64,000 bases of DNA from an uncultured Clostridia bacterium (GTDB lineage: Bacteria; Bacillota; Clostridia; Oscillospirales; Ruminococcaceae): NCBI GenBank assembly GCA_947168885.1, contig CAMVNQ010000005.1, positions 186,001 through 250,000 on the forward strand, given 5' to 3'. A program made the position numbers and the translations under genes. A model generated the notes under the pieces. It searched no databases, had not been told where the DNA came from, and saw nothing but the letters and a program-made list of their open reading frames with translations. Shown here one piece after another: positions 35,542 to 42,786 of this stretch; the first letter of the stretch is position 1, and every line of letters begins with the position of its first letter.

Positions 35542-35710
35542 TGTCTATCCTCTCTATCTCAAGCTTTGCGGCTTCTATATCCTTCTTGCATATCTCAACG
35601 AGCTTAGCTGCCTCACTGTACAGTGCGACTGCCTTTTCGAGCGGAAGGTCCTTGTTCTCCATCTCCTCGGAGATCTCGCCGAGCCTTTTATATGCTTCCT
35701 CAAATTTCAT
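35525..35710 (-). CDS. xseB: Exodeoxyribonuclease VII small subunit
   Basis: 61 residues, a helical hairpin typical of XseB: FEEAYKRLGEISEEMENKDL, then LEKAVALYSEAAKLVE. It stabilises the large subunit. The ATG at 35710 overlaps the last 11 nt of xseA, and the gene end overlaps ispA. A longer start at 35740 would extend into xseA codons without family support. Confidence 0.93.
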   Translation of the reverse strand: MKFEEAYKRLGEISEEMENKDLPLEKAVALYSEAAKLVEICKKDIEAAKLEIERIDNGGAV

Positions 35711-36983
35711 ATCGTATATCCTTTTCCGTGCTCTCAACAACAGCGCTTATACTGCCGCCGGAGAGTTTTATCTTTATCCTGTCGCCCGCGCTGACATCGT
35801 CCGCATTCACGAGCGCCTTTCCGTCCTTATAGGTTATCGAGTAGCCGCGCATAAGTATGGCAAGCGGGTCGAGCAGCTTTATCACCGACGCGGTATGCAT
35901 CAGTGCAGTTTCCTTGTTTTCAACTATCCTACCTGCACGCAGCTTCACGTCGCTGTAAATATCCTCATACTGCCGCGAGCGCTCTTCTATGATGCGTTTC
36001 ATCTGCGCCGCGAGCTTATCCGCGGCAGGAGCAAGCTTCTGCTCATTCGCCGCGAGACGGTGCATCGGGCTTTTCGCCTTGATCTTTGTATCCGTCATCG
36101 TCACCGCGACCACTTTATTCTCAAACACTCTGTGAAGTGACGTTCTTATAACGTTTTTTCGCTCAACAAGCTTTGAAACGAGCTCACGCATATCCGGCAC
36201 CGCTATCTGCGCTGCCTTTGTCGGAGTCGATGCACGCTCGTCTGCGACAAAATCGGCTATCGTGAAATCCGTCTCGTGACCTACCGCGGAAATGGTGGGA
36301 ATGCGGCTTGCGAATATCGCGCGCGCAAGCCCCTCATCGTTGAACGCCGAGAGGTCTTCCGCCGAACCTCCGCCCCTGCCGAATATAATGAGGTCGGCAT
36401 CTGTTTCGTTAGCCTTTCCGAGTGCCGAAACAAGAGACGCCGGCGCATATTCTCCCTGCACGGCGGCGGGTATGAACACGATCCTGACCTCGGGGCAGCG
36501 GCTTTCGATATTCTGAAGTATATCATGCAGCACCGCACCGGATTCCGACGTTATGACACATATTTTCCGCGGCATTTCAGGCAGCGGACGTTTCTGTTTA
36601 AACAATCCTTCCGCTTCGAGCTTCGCTTTTATCATCGCAAACTGCGCAGCGAGAGCTCCCTCGCCGTCCGGACGGACATCAGCGGCGACGATCTGATAAT
36701 AACCGCCGGCTTCATAGCACTTGACCGTTCCGCGGACTACCACCGCCATTCCGTCCTCAAGCGCGGCATTTATGTATTCCGCAGTGTTCCGGAATATTAC
36801 GACGCGTATAGATGCCGTATCGTCCTTAAGCGTGAAATAAATGTGTCCCGACCGCGCGTTCGGGCTGAAATTGGAGATCTCTCCCTTTACGCAAAGGTCC
36901 TCAAAAGTCTTTTCCGACCGTATCATGGACGCGATCTTGCGTCCGAGCTGAGAAACGGTAACGGTAAGCGGACTATTCGGCAT
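35700..36983 (-). CDS. xseA: Exodeoxyribonuclease VII large subunit
   Basis: 427 residues. N-terminal OB-fold (VKGEISNFSPNARSGHIYF, about residues 30-48), catalytic domain with FGRGGGSAEDLSAFNDE and AVGHETDFTIADFVAD, RASTPTKAA, then a coiled coil (about 265-360) and a beta-rich end. It degrades single-stranded DNA with XseB. It starts inside the 3' end of nusB (11-nt overlap) and overlaps xseB by 11 nt, so the genes are tightly coupled. Confidence 0.97.
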   Translation of the reverse strand: MPNSPLTVTVSQLGRKIASMIRSEKTFEDLCVKGEISNFSPNARSGHIYFTLKDDTASIRVVIFRNTAEYINAALEDGMAVVVRGTVKCYEAGGYYQIVAADVRPDGEGALAAQFAMIKAKLEAEGLFKQKRPLPEMPRKICVITSESGAVLHDILQNIESRCPEVRIVFIPAAVQGEYAPASLVSALGKANETDADLIIFGRGGGSAEDLSAFNDEGLARAIFASRIPTISAVGHETDFTIADFVADERASTPTKAAQIAVPDMRELVSKLVERKNVIRTSLHRVFENKVVAVTMTDTKIKAKSPMHRLAANEQKLAPAADKLAAQMKRIIEERSRQYEDIYSDVKLRAGRIVENKETALMHTASVIKLLDPLAILMRGYSITYKDGKALVNADDVSAGDRIKIKLSGGSISAVVESTEKDIRYEI

Positions 36984-37392
36984 CCTTGCCCACCGTCCTT
37001 ATATAGTTGCCGAGAATGCCGTTGATAAAACCGCTGTCCTGCTTTTCGGCGTACTTTTTCGACAGCTCTACCGCCTCGTTGACAGCGACTTTCGGCGGTG
37101 CCTTCTCGCTGTATTTTATCTCATAAAGCGCGAGCCGCAGTATGGTCTTGTTCACCTTCGGTATGCGAGATACCTCACGGGTCTTACTGTACTCGGCGAT
37201 TATGGCGTCAAGCTCATCATACTTCGCTATAACGGCTTCGGCGGTCTTTATCATCTCTTTCGTGACCGTCATCTCATACGCTTCCTCACAGGCTCCGGCG
37301 AGCTCAGAGGGCTCTGTGCCCGAAAGCTCGTTCTGGAACAGCAGCAGGAACACACCTTCGCGTATCTCTCTTCTTGTAAGTTTTTCGCTCAT
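36973..37392 (-). CDS. nusB: Transcription antitermination factor NusB
   Basis: 139 residues, all-helical. Basic N terminus TRREIREGVFLLLFQNEL matches the RNA/NusE-binding region, and the C-terminal AVNEAVELSKKYAEKQDSG with INGILG is the family signature. It forms the rRNA antitermination complex with S10. AAAGGAAG lies upstream. The following xseA overlaps it by 11 nt. The order asp23-nusB-xseA-xseB-ispA is normal for this phylum. Confidence 0.95.
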   Translation of the reverse strand: MSEKLTRREIREGVFLLLFQNELSGTEPSELAGACEEAYEMTVTKEMIKTAEAVIAKYDELDAIIAEYSKTREVSRIPKVNKTILRLALYEIKYSEKAPPKVAVNEAVELSKKYAEKQDSGFINGILGNYIRTVGKDAE

Positions 37393-37420
37393 TGTCTTTC
37401 TTCCTTTTTCTGAACGCCAA

Positions 37421-37454
37421 GCAGCCCTCCGAAATATTTATCGGAGGGTACTGC
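37421..37454 (-). promoter_or_regulatory. Hairpin between asp23 and nusB
   Basis: GCAG-CCCTCCGA (37421-37432) pairs with TCGGAGGG-ta-CTGC (37441-37454). No T tract follows on the minus strand, so it is more likely an mRNA-processing or stability element than a terminator. Confidence 0.5.
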
Positions 37455-37458
37455 CCGA

Positions 37459-37812
37459 TCATTTTGTTTTAACGCCGACTATCTTAACGTTCACCTTCGA
37501 GACCGCGATACCGGTCATATTCTGAACAGAGGACTTGACGTGCTCCTGTACCGTTTTTCCTACCTCAAAAGCACGGTAGCCCTGCTCCGTCACAACGTCT
37601 ATGTCGATAACGGCAGAGTCGCCGTTGAGCTTGACCTTGACAGGCGAAACGAGCTTTGAAGTGAGAGGTGAGCCGGCAAGAACATTAAATCTGCTGACCG
37701 GGTTGACCGCAACGCCCTCCACTTCGGAAACAGCCTTATCCGCTATGCTTACGATAACGTTTGTCGAAACTTTGAGGGAGCCCGCTGCTCCGCTCTCTGC
37801 GTTCATATCCAT
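37459..37812 (-). CDS. Asp23/Gls24 family envelope stress protein
   Basis: 117 residues, single Asp23 domain: STNVIVSIADKAVSEVEGVA, VKVKLNGDSAVIDIDVV, and a C-terminal VQEHVKSSVQNMTG helix with VNVKIVGV. Members sit at the membrane surface and respond to wall or alkaline stress. In Clostridia one copy regularly heads the nusB operon, as here. GGAGG is 7 nt before the ATG, and a strong promoter lies 60 bp upstream. The exact molecular role is not settled. Confidence 0.92.
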   Translation of the reverse strand: MDMNAESGAAGSLKVSTNVIVSIADKAVSEVEGVAVNPVSRFNVLAGSPLTSKLVSPVKVKLNGDSAVIDIDVVTEQGYRAFEVGKTVQEHVKSSVQNMTGIAVSKVNVKIVGVKTK

Positions 37813-37872
37813 GATGTACCTCCGGATCTCTGTGATAGTGCAAAAACGTCTCCGTTTTTTTCAATACACACT

Positions 37873-37901
37873 ATTATATCACAAAAATCCGAAAAGTACA
37901 A
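37873..37901 (-). promoter_or_regulatory. Promoter of the asp23-to-dut operon
   Basis: Minus strand: TTGTAC (37896-37901), 17 nt, TATAAT (37873-37878) with extended TGA. It probably drives up to 13 genes (to about 27297), which follow with small gaps or overlaps. Confidence 0.8.
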
Positions 37902-37911
37902 CTGTTTTGTG

Positions 37912-38487
37912 CTATTTTATTTCAACAATTGTTATATTTTCTGCCGGAACGCTCATTTCACCGAGAAGAGTGCTCTTTATCTGTGCTGCCTGGGCATTGT
38001 CCAGCCCCGATGTCTTTACAACGATATTAGCGGTCGAGTCGGTAAGATAGCACAGCGCATCGGAGAATCCCTGCGCCTTCAGCAGGCTCTCTATGCGTGA
38101 TTCCTTCTCTATGTAGCCGCTCACCTCGCGCACGTCCTCAGAGATCACCGCAAGTTCGTCGGAAGTGCTGTCACCGCCGTAATAAAAACTTTGCAGCACC
38201 TCTATTGACTCGTCACGGCTCTTCTGCTTATCGAGACGAGCCTGTGCGAAGTATTCGTCCGAATCGGTGGAAGCCACCGAGATCCCGTCGTCGGTCGTTT
38301 CCGCACCGACGAAACGTATCTCGCCGTAAGTCGGTGTGTCCGCCTTTGCGGGTTCGGTCGTTTCCGCAGGTCTCGCCGAATACACAAGATTCACATACAC
38401 CGCCGCTCCGAGCAGCACCGTAAGCCCTGCCACAGCGATCTGTTTTCTGCCGATGATAAGGTTCAGTCTTTTTTTGCCGAATTTCAT
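37912..38487 (-). CDS. spoIIIAH: Stage III sporulation protein AH
   Basis: 191 residues: short cytoplasmic start, one membrane helix (about 15-35, RKQIAVAGLTVLLGAA), an acidic linker, then the YscJ/FliF-like ring-building domain in the C-terminal 100 residues. In the mother cell it pairs with SpoIIQ across the intermembrane space. It is the last gene of the spoIIIA operon. GGAGG 6 nt before the ATG at 38487 decides against a longer start at 38508. The stop at 37912 lies close to the asp23 promoter. Confidence 0.9.
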   Translation of the reverse strand: MKFGKKRLNLIIGRKQIAVAGLTVLLGAAVYVNLVYSARPAETTEPAKADTPTYGEIRFVGAETTDDGISVASTDSDEYFAQARLDKQKSRDESIEVLQSFYYGGDSTSDELAVISEDVREVSGYIEKESRIESLLKAQGFSDALCYLTDSTANIVVKTSGLDNAQAAQIKSTLLGEMSVPAENITIVEIK

Positions 38488-38533
38488 AATGTTCCTCCGT
38501 TTGTTCATATTGTGAAATTACACGAAACAAGCT

Positions 38534-38986
38534 TTACTGGCTGCCCGAGACGCTTATGCGCAGCGAACTTATACCAAACACGCCGGTCACAGCCTCGATC
38601 ACCTTCTCCCTTACCGAAACGCTGTCACCGCCTTCACAAACGACTATCACGCCGCGTACTTTCGGTGCTGTAACCGAAAGCAGCATATCCGCGTTCTTTC
38701 CGTATTCCGTCTGCTCAGACGTATCGAGTGTGACCATTACGTTTGCTTCACCTACCCCTCCGATGCGCGACAGTATCTCGGTGAGCCGCTTTTCAAGCCC
38801 GCGTTCATACTCTGCGAGATCGGATACGCCGTTTCCGGCACCGTCCGGCTTTTGCGCGCTCTTCCCGAAAAGACCGGAAAGCGCGATAAGAAGTATTATT
38901 GCCGCACCCGCTGCAAGCAGTATCTTCATCGCCTTGTCTGTTTTAAGGAGCTCTTTTATCTCTCCCAGACCAATTATAGCTTTCAT
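38534..38986 (-). CDS. spoIIIAG: Stage III sporulation protein AG
   Basis: 150 residues: a cytoplasmic segment, membrane helix (about 23-42, ILLAAGAAIILLIALSG), then the ring-forming YscJ/FliF-like domain with VMVTLDTSEQTEYG and GVIVVCEGGDSVSVREKV. SpoIIIAG makes the large periplasmic ring of the feeding-tube channel. It is short compared with B. subtilis SpoIIIAG (about 229), so the linker is reduced. Its ATG overlaps the spoIIIAF stop as ATGA. Confidence 0.92.
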   Translation of the reverse strand: MKAIIGLGEIKELLKTDKAMKILLAAGAAIILLIALSGLFGKSAQKPDGAGNGVSDLAEYERGLEKRLTEILSRIGGVGEANVMVTLDTSEQTEYGKNADMLLSVTAPKVRGVIVVCEGGDSVSVREKVIEAVTGVFGISSLRISVSGSQ

Positions 38987-39480
38987 TGACCTTCCCGTTC
39001 CTTTTCAGTTCTTGAGTCGGGCTCCGCAGTGACTTTTATTCCTGTTCCTGTAACGCTCTTTGCAAGAACAACAGCTCTCCGGCCGTGGAGCTCATACTCT
39101 TTCCGTATGAAAACAAGCTTTATTTCACTAATAGATATGCTCCCGCTTTCCGAAATATTAACATCAACATAAATTTTTTCGGGAACTATGTTCTCTTCGG
39201 CAAGCTTTTCCGAAATACGCCTGCGAAGTACATCCGCAGTCTCCTTCGCGGTCAGTTTTTCAAGCTGTACGCTGTAATCATTGTATGACGTATCCGCTTC
39301 AAGTATGTCGGAAATGTCCCAGAACGGAACGGTTCCGCTCACAGCATTTATCACAGATACAATGAAGAAGCAGGACACGAGCAGCTTAATCTGCGCCGAA
39401 AACTTGTCCGACGGCACAAGAGCCTTATACACGCCTGTCATTACGGCGGTAACACATATAGAAACAAGCAATTCTTTCAT
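38983..39480 (-). CDS. spoIIIAF: Stage III sporulation protein AF
   Basis: 165 residues with two membrane helices near the N terminus (LLVSICVTAVMTGVY and IKLLVSCFFIVSVINAV) and a soluble YscJ/FliF-like domain afterwards. It ends in a highly charged tail that overlaps spoIIIAG. SpoIIIAF is a further ring subunit of the SpoIIIA-SpoIIQ channel. There is only a weak ribosome site, so initiation probably follows translation of spoIIIAE, whose stop is 11 bp upstream. Confidence 0.88.
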   Translation of the reverse strand: MKELLVSICVTAVMTGVYKALVPSDKFSAQIKLLVSCFFIVSVINAVSGTVPFWDISDILEADTSYNDYSVQLEKLTAKETADVLRRRISEKLAEENIVPEKIYVDVNISESGSISISEIKLVFIRKEYELHGRRAVVLAKSVTGTGIKVTAEPDSRTEKEREGQ

Positions 39481-39491
39481 ATATCACAATT

Positions 39492-40580
39492 TCACGAACG
39501 GCAGAATGCAAGCAGTACTGCCGAAGATACTGTCATAAAAACAAAGAAACAGGCGAGTGCCGCAAGTATCACCGACATAGCGTTCTCGCCGGACTTTATC
39601 ATTCTTCCCGCCGCGCCGCAGCCGAAAAGATCGCTTATCACTCCGGCCGCGAACAGCAGGAACTTGTACATCAGAGCCGTAACCAAAGGCGGAAGCATCA
39701 TCAGCACGCAAGATGCTATCCCGAAACCGCCTATCCCGCTCCGTAATATGGACATTCCGCCGGCGACAGTCGAAAGTGCTTCCGATACCGCACCACCGAC
39801 AAACGGTATCGACGACGATACCGTGAATTTGAGCGCCTTCATTCCCGCATTGTCCGAAGACGCGGTTATGATGCTCTGAACCGATAGGATACCGAGAAAC
39901 AGCGTCATTATAAGCCCGAGCCCCCATATCACAAACTTTTTTATTCCTTCGCAGAGACGGTCGAGCTTCAGATCGGGGTCGGCTCCCGATGCGGCAGTCA
40001 GACCTATGATGCAGCCCGTGAGCGGTATTATTACCGACGATGTGATCCGCGAGAGCACCTGTATTGCCGTAAGTGTGACCGAGCTGTACACCGCTGCCGA
40101 TGCGGTATGACCTCCCACAGCCGCCACCCCCGCAAGCACGGGGACGTATGTGAGCATAAAGTCCGATGCCGCACCGAACACTGTACGTGCGGTATCAATG
40201 ATGTCACACAGGTACGCCGAAATTATCACCGTCGCGGACAGTGACGCCACAAGCGTGCAGACTCCGGTCATTCCGCCTGCCGCATCGCTGACACCGGAGA
40301 TCAGTGACGCGAGCAGCACCACAGCTATGACCGACGCAAACATACGCAGCGGCTTGTCCGCGTTTTCAGTCAGCGCGGAGACTATCTTATCCCATATATA
40401 GCCCACCGAAAGGTTCTCAGCGCCACCGTTCACCGTAATTCCGCCTTCTTCGAGCTCATCACGGGCTTCATCGGGAAGTGCCGCGTAAAGCTCGTCCGTA
40501 CCGAACTCCGCCGAACATGGGGTTGCAAAAACTATCAGAGCCGTAAGCACTGCTGTGAGGGCTGCAATAAAGAGCTTCAT
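39492..40580 (-). CDS. spoIIIAE: Stage III sporulation protein AE
   Basis: 362 residues: signal-peptide-like start (LFIAALTAVLTALIVFATPCSA) and a polytopic body with about seven further membrane helices. Motifs are LMTYVPVLAGVAAVGG, IIGLTAASGADPDLK and SSIPFVGGAVSEALSTVAGG. It is the best-conserved membrane protein of the complex, required for forespore engulfment-coupled sigma-G activity. Its ATG overlaps the spoIIIAD stop. Confidence 0.95.
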   Translation of the reverse strand: MKLFIAALTAVLTALIVFATPCSAEFGTDELYAALPDEARDELEEGGITVNGGAENLSVGYIWDKIVSALTENADKPLRMFASVIAVVLLASLISGVSDAAGGMTGVCTLVASLSATVIISAYLCDIIDTARTVFGAASDFMLTYVPVLAGVAAVGGHTASAAVYSSVTLTAIQVLSRITSSVIIPLTGCIIGLTAASGADPDLKLDRLCEGIKKFVIWGLGLIMTLFLGILSVQSIITASSDNAGMKALKFTVSSSIPFVGGAVSEALSTVAGGMSILRSGIGGFGIASCVLMMLPPLVTALMYKFLLFAAGVISDLFGCGAAGRMIKSGENAMSVILAALACFFVFMTVSSAVLLAFCRS

Positions 40581-40963
40581 ATCATCAGTCCCTTTACTAT
40601 GTCAAGTACTGCTCTGAAAAGCGGGACGGAAACGAGCAGTATCGCGGTCTTTCCGGCAAACTCGATCTTCGAGGCTATCGCTCCTTCGCCGCTGTCACGG
40701 CAGCATTCGGACGCGAGCCGCGTTATCACACATACCGCAAGTGCCTTCATAAGTATTGCTATGTACGCCGCTTCTGTTCCCGCTTCATCGGAAAGGTCCT
40801 TCACAAGTCCGATGAGCGGCTGTACTGACGTTATGACCGCATAAAGGATCACAAGACACGCGGCAAGAGATACGAACAGAGCAAACTCACCGTTTGTCCG
40901 TCGGAGAACGGCTGCTGCGGCTGCGGCGGCGATACCCGCTCCGACTATTGCTGCTATGCTCAT
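40577..40963 (-). CDS. spoIIIAD: Stage III sporulation protein AD
   Basis: 128 residues, three to four membrane helices, with YIAILMKALAVCVITRLASECCRDSGE matching the conserved core in pieces (for example RLASECCRDSGE) and AGKTAILLVSVPLFRAVLD at the end. It is a small membrane member of the channel complex. It begins 1 bp after spoIIIAC and overlaps spoIIIAE by 4 nt. Confidence 0.93.
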   Translation of the reverse strand: MSIAAIVGAGIAAAAAAAVLRRTNGEFALFVSLAACLVILYAVITSVQPLIGLVKDLSDEAGTEAAYIAILMKALAVCVITRLASECCRDSGEGAIASKIEFAGKTAILLVSVPLFRAVLDIVKGLMI

Positions 40964-40964
40964 A

Positions 40965-41159
40965 TCAGAGCCCGAAGACGCTTCTTATCGTGTCAAAAAG
41001 CGTCCCTATCTCGCCGACGATCATCATGAGCACCACGACAAGTCCCGCTATCGTTGTCATCATAGCCTGTTCGTCCTTTCCTGACTTTTTCAGCAATATA
41101 TCGAGTACAGCGACGATAATACCGACACCCGCTATGCGAAAAATAAGGTCTATATCCAT
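40965..41159 (-). CDS. spoIIIAC: Stage III sporulation protein AC
   Basis: 64 residues, two membrane helices, the expected size. LIFRIAGVGIIVAVLDILLK and LVVVLMMIVGEIGTLFD match the family pattern. It lies between spoIIIAB (16-bp gap) and spoIIIAD (1-bp gap). Confidence 0.92.
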   Translation of the reverse strand: MDIDLIFRIAGVGIIVAVLDILLKKSGKDEQAMMTTIAGLVVVLMMIVGEIGTLFDTIRSVFGL

Positions 41160-41175
41160 ATCATCACACCGATCA

Positions 41176-41676
41176 TCAGATTATAACTATTCCCGCGCCT
41201 ATACCGCAGAGTACCCATACCTTAAACAAAGCCCCCGCCCTTCCGGTGCACTCCTTCTCCGCTTCACAGAGCGACCGTGAGAGCATATCAGCGGTAAGAG
41301 AAAGCATCGAGAGCTGGCCGCCGGTATCGCTGTCGCCGAGCCTTGCGCCCGTATCGGCAAGTATCTCGCGGTCGCTCTCCGACAGAAACGGTACTGTATG
41401 CGCAGTCTCCGTCCATGCTTCCTGCACAGTCCTGCCCTGTTTCATAAGTGCACAGACACGTTTCAGAAACACAGAATCCCTGTGTGCGCCGGTTTCCGAC
41501 AGCTCTGTCATAAGCTGCGGAAGAGCTACCGCCCGGTAGCGTATCTTCGCGGACATATCGTCGATAAGCGAGATTACTCCGCGAAGCTGTCTGCACCGTG
41601 CTTTAAGCACCGACGAGAACGCGGCTCCGACAGCCGTACATATCACTGCCGCTCCCGCAGCCTCCAATATCCTCAC
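41176..41676 (-). CDS. spoIIIAB: Stage III sporulation protein AB
   Basis: 166 residues: an N-terminal and a C-terminal membrane helix flank a GspF-like helical domain with LRGVISLIDDMSAKIRYR and LADTGARLGDSDTGGQ. It is thought to act with the SpoIIIAA ATPase, as GspF acts with GspE. Its start lies 74 nt inside the spoIIIAA end, an unusually large overlap. Confidence 0.92.
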   Translation of the reverse strand: MRILEAAGAAVICTAVGAAFSSVLKARCRQLRGVISLIDDMSAKIRYRAVALPQLMTELSETGAHRDSVFLKRVCALMKQGRTVQEAWTETAHTVPFLSESDREILADTGARLGDSDTGGQLSMLSLTADMLSRSLCEAEKECTGRAGALFKVWVLCGIGAGIVII

Positions 41677-42559
41677 TTCTGTTCACTCTCCAGAGTCCCT
41701 TTACTTTGCCGATCTCCGCGCCGCTTCCGAGCAAGGCACAGTAATTGACCGCACCGGCATCAATAAGCGCGCAGACAGCACGATTTTCCGCAGCTTCTTC
41801 CATGTTCCCGCAGTGTACCGACAATATGAGCTTCACGCCTTTGCCCGCACAGTCCGCAAGGGTCTTATACTCTGCGCCTACCTCATCACAGACTATGTAT
41901 TCCGGCGATAAAAGCCGAATTGCACGCAATATCCCCTCGGTCTTCGTGAACATATCGAGCACATCACAATTGAGTCCGATGTCGTTCTGGGGAACGCCTT
42001 TATAAACTGCCGCTATCTCGCCGTTCTCATCTATCACTGAGGTTTTGGCGAATGCCGACAGCAGCCGCGCATAATCACGGAGCATAGTTGTTTTTGCGCT
42101 CATAGGCGCTCCGAGAAGCAGAAGTCCCTTCATATCCCGCTCAAAGACAGTAAGGCTCATAAGCTTTTCAGCTATGCCCTTGTGCTCGGCAGCTATACGG
42201 AGATTTATAGACGAGATGTCCTTTATAGCGGTGACTTCACTGCCCTTTATAACGGCAGTCCCCGTAAATCCCGCTCTGTGCCCGCCTTTGAGAGTGATAC
42301 GTCCGTCAGCGATCTCACGTTCTGCACTGTACAGCGAGTAATCGCAGAAATACTTGATACAGGCACGAAGCTCGTCCGGTGAAGCAAGTGTGTCACGGCA
42401 GATATGCCGCTCATCGGGTGTCTCCACAATTACAGGTCTGCCTGTACGTAGCCGTATCTCACAGGCTTTTTCGGCTATCCTTGCGGGTACCGTCCGTAAG
42501 GCGTTCGTGAACGGCGGAAGAAGCGCCGTGGCTTCATAATATCTGTTTGTCTTGTCCAT
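41603..42559 (-). CDS. spoIIIAA: Stage III sporulation protein AA (ATPase)
   Basis: 318 residues, GspE/VirB11-like motor of the feeding-tube complex. The Walker A region reads LLLGAPMSAKTTMLRD (P-loop residues 150-157). The last Gly of GxxxxGK[ST] is Ala here. Walker B is EYIVCDEVG, and ILSVHCGNMEEA resembles the His box. The N-terminal domain ends with GGHRAGFTGTAV. The ATG at 42559 has AAGGA upstream. The C-terminal 25 residues, in the overlap with spoIIIAB, are Gly/Ser/Cys-rich and unlike the family. Confidence 0.93.
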   Translation of the reverse strand: MDKTNRYYEATALLPPFTNALRTVPARIAEKACEIRLRTGRPVIVETPDERHICRDTLASPDELRACIKYFCDYSLYSAEREIADGRITLKGGHRAGFTGTAVIKGSEVTAIKDISSINLRIAAEHKGIAEKLMSLTVFERDMKGLLLLGAPMSAKTTMLRDYARLLSAFAKTSVIDENGEIAAVYKGVPQNDIGLNCDVLDMFTKTEGILRAIRLLSPEYIVCDEVGAEYKTLADCAGKGVKLILSVHCGNMEEAAENRAVCALIDAGAVNYCALLGSGAEIGKVKGLWRVNRSEDIGGCGSGSDMYGCRSRVLVGA

Positions 42560-42592
42560 GTTTGTCCGTCCTTTTTGTTTTGTTTCTATGCT

Positions 42593-42600
42593 ATTGTATG
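42593..42600 (-). promoter_or_regulatory. Candidate sigma-E -10 element upstream of spoIIIAA
   Basis: CATACAAT on the minus strand fits the sigma-E -10 consensus CATACAnT exactly, about 34 nt before the ATG. The -35 region (around 42613-42622, GTTCTATC) is only a loose match. In Bacillus the spoIIIA operon is transcribed by mother-cell sigma-E. Confidence 0.5.
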
Positions 42601-42694
42601 CGCTCACGGACAAAGATAGAACTTATTATGAATGCACAATTGTGGAGCGCGCTGCGCGTATATCTGAATTGTGGCAAATCACGACAGAAATAAT

Positions 42695-42723
42695 AACAGA
42701 CCGATAATCACTATCGGTCTGTT
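42695..42723. terminator. Terminator downstream of the GGDEF/EAL gene
   Basis: AACAGACCGATA (42695-42706), 5-nt loop, TATCGGTCTGTT (42712-42723), a perfect 12-bp stem. It separates the GGDEF/EAL gene from spoIIIAA; the T tract is moderate on either side. Confidence 0.75.
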
Positions 42724-42786
42724 TTGTATTATATTGGTTTTCTCACGATTTCAAATCATCTGCGAAGCGGACATCTTAATTGTGCA

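Noticed and set aside
42724-42786. A gene on the plus strand starting about 42724
   Set aside because: The open frame there runs antisense through the EAL domain and carries no family motifs.
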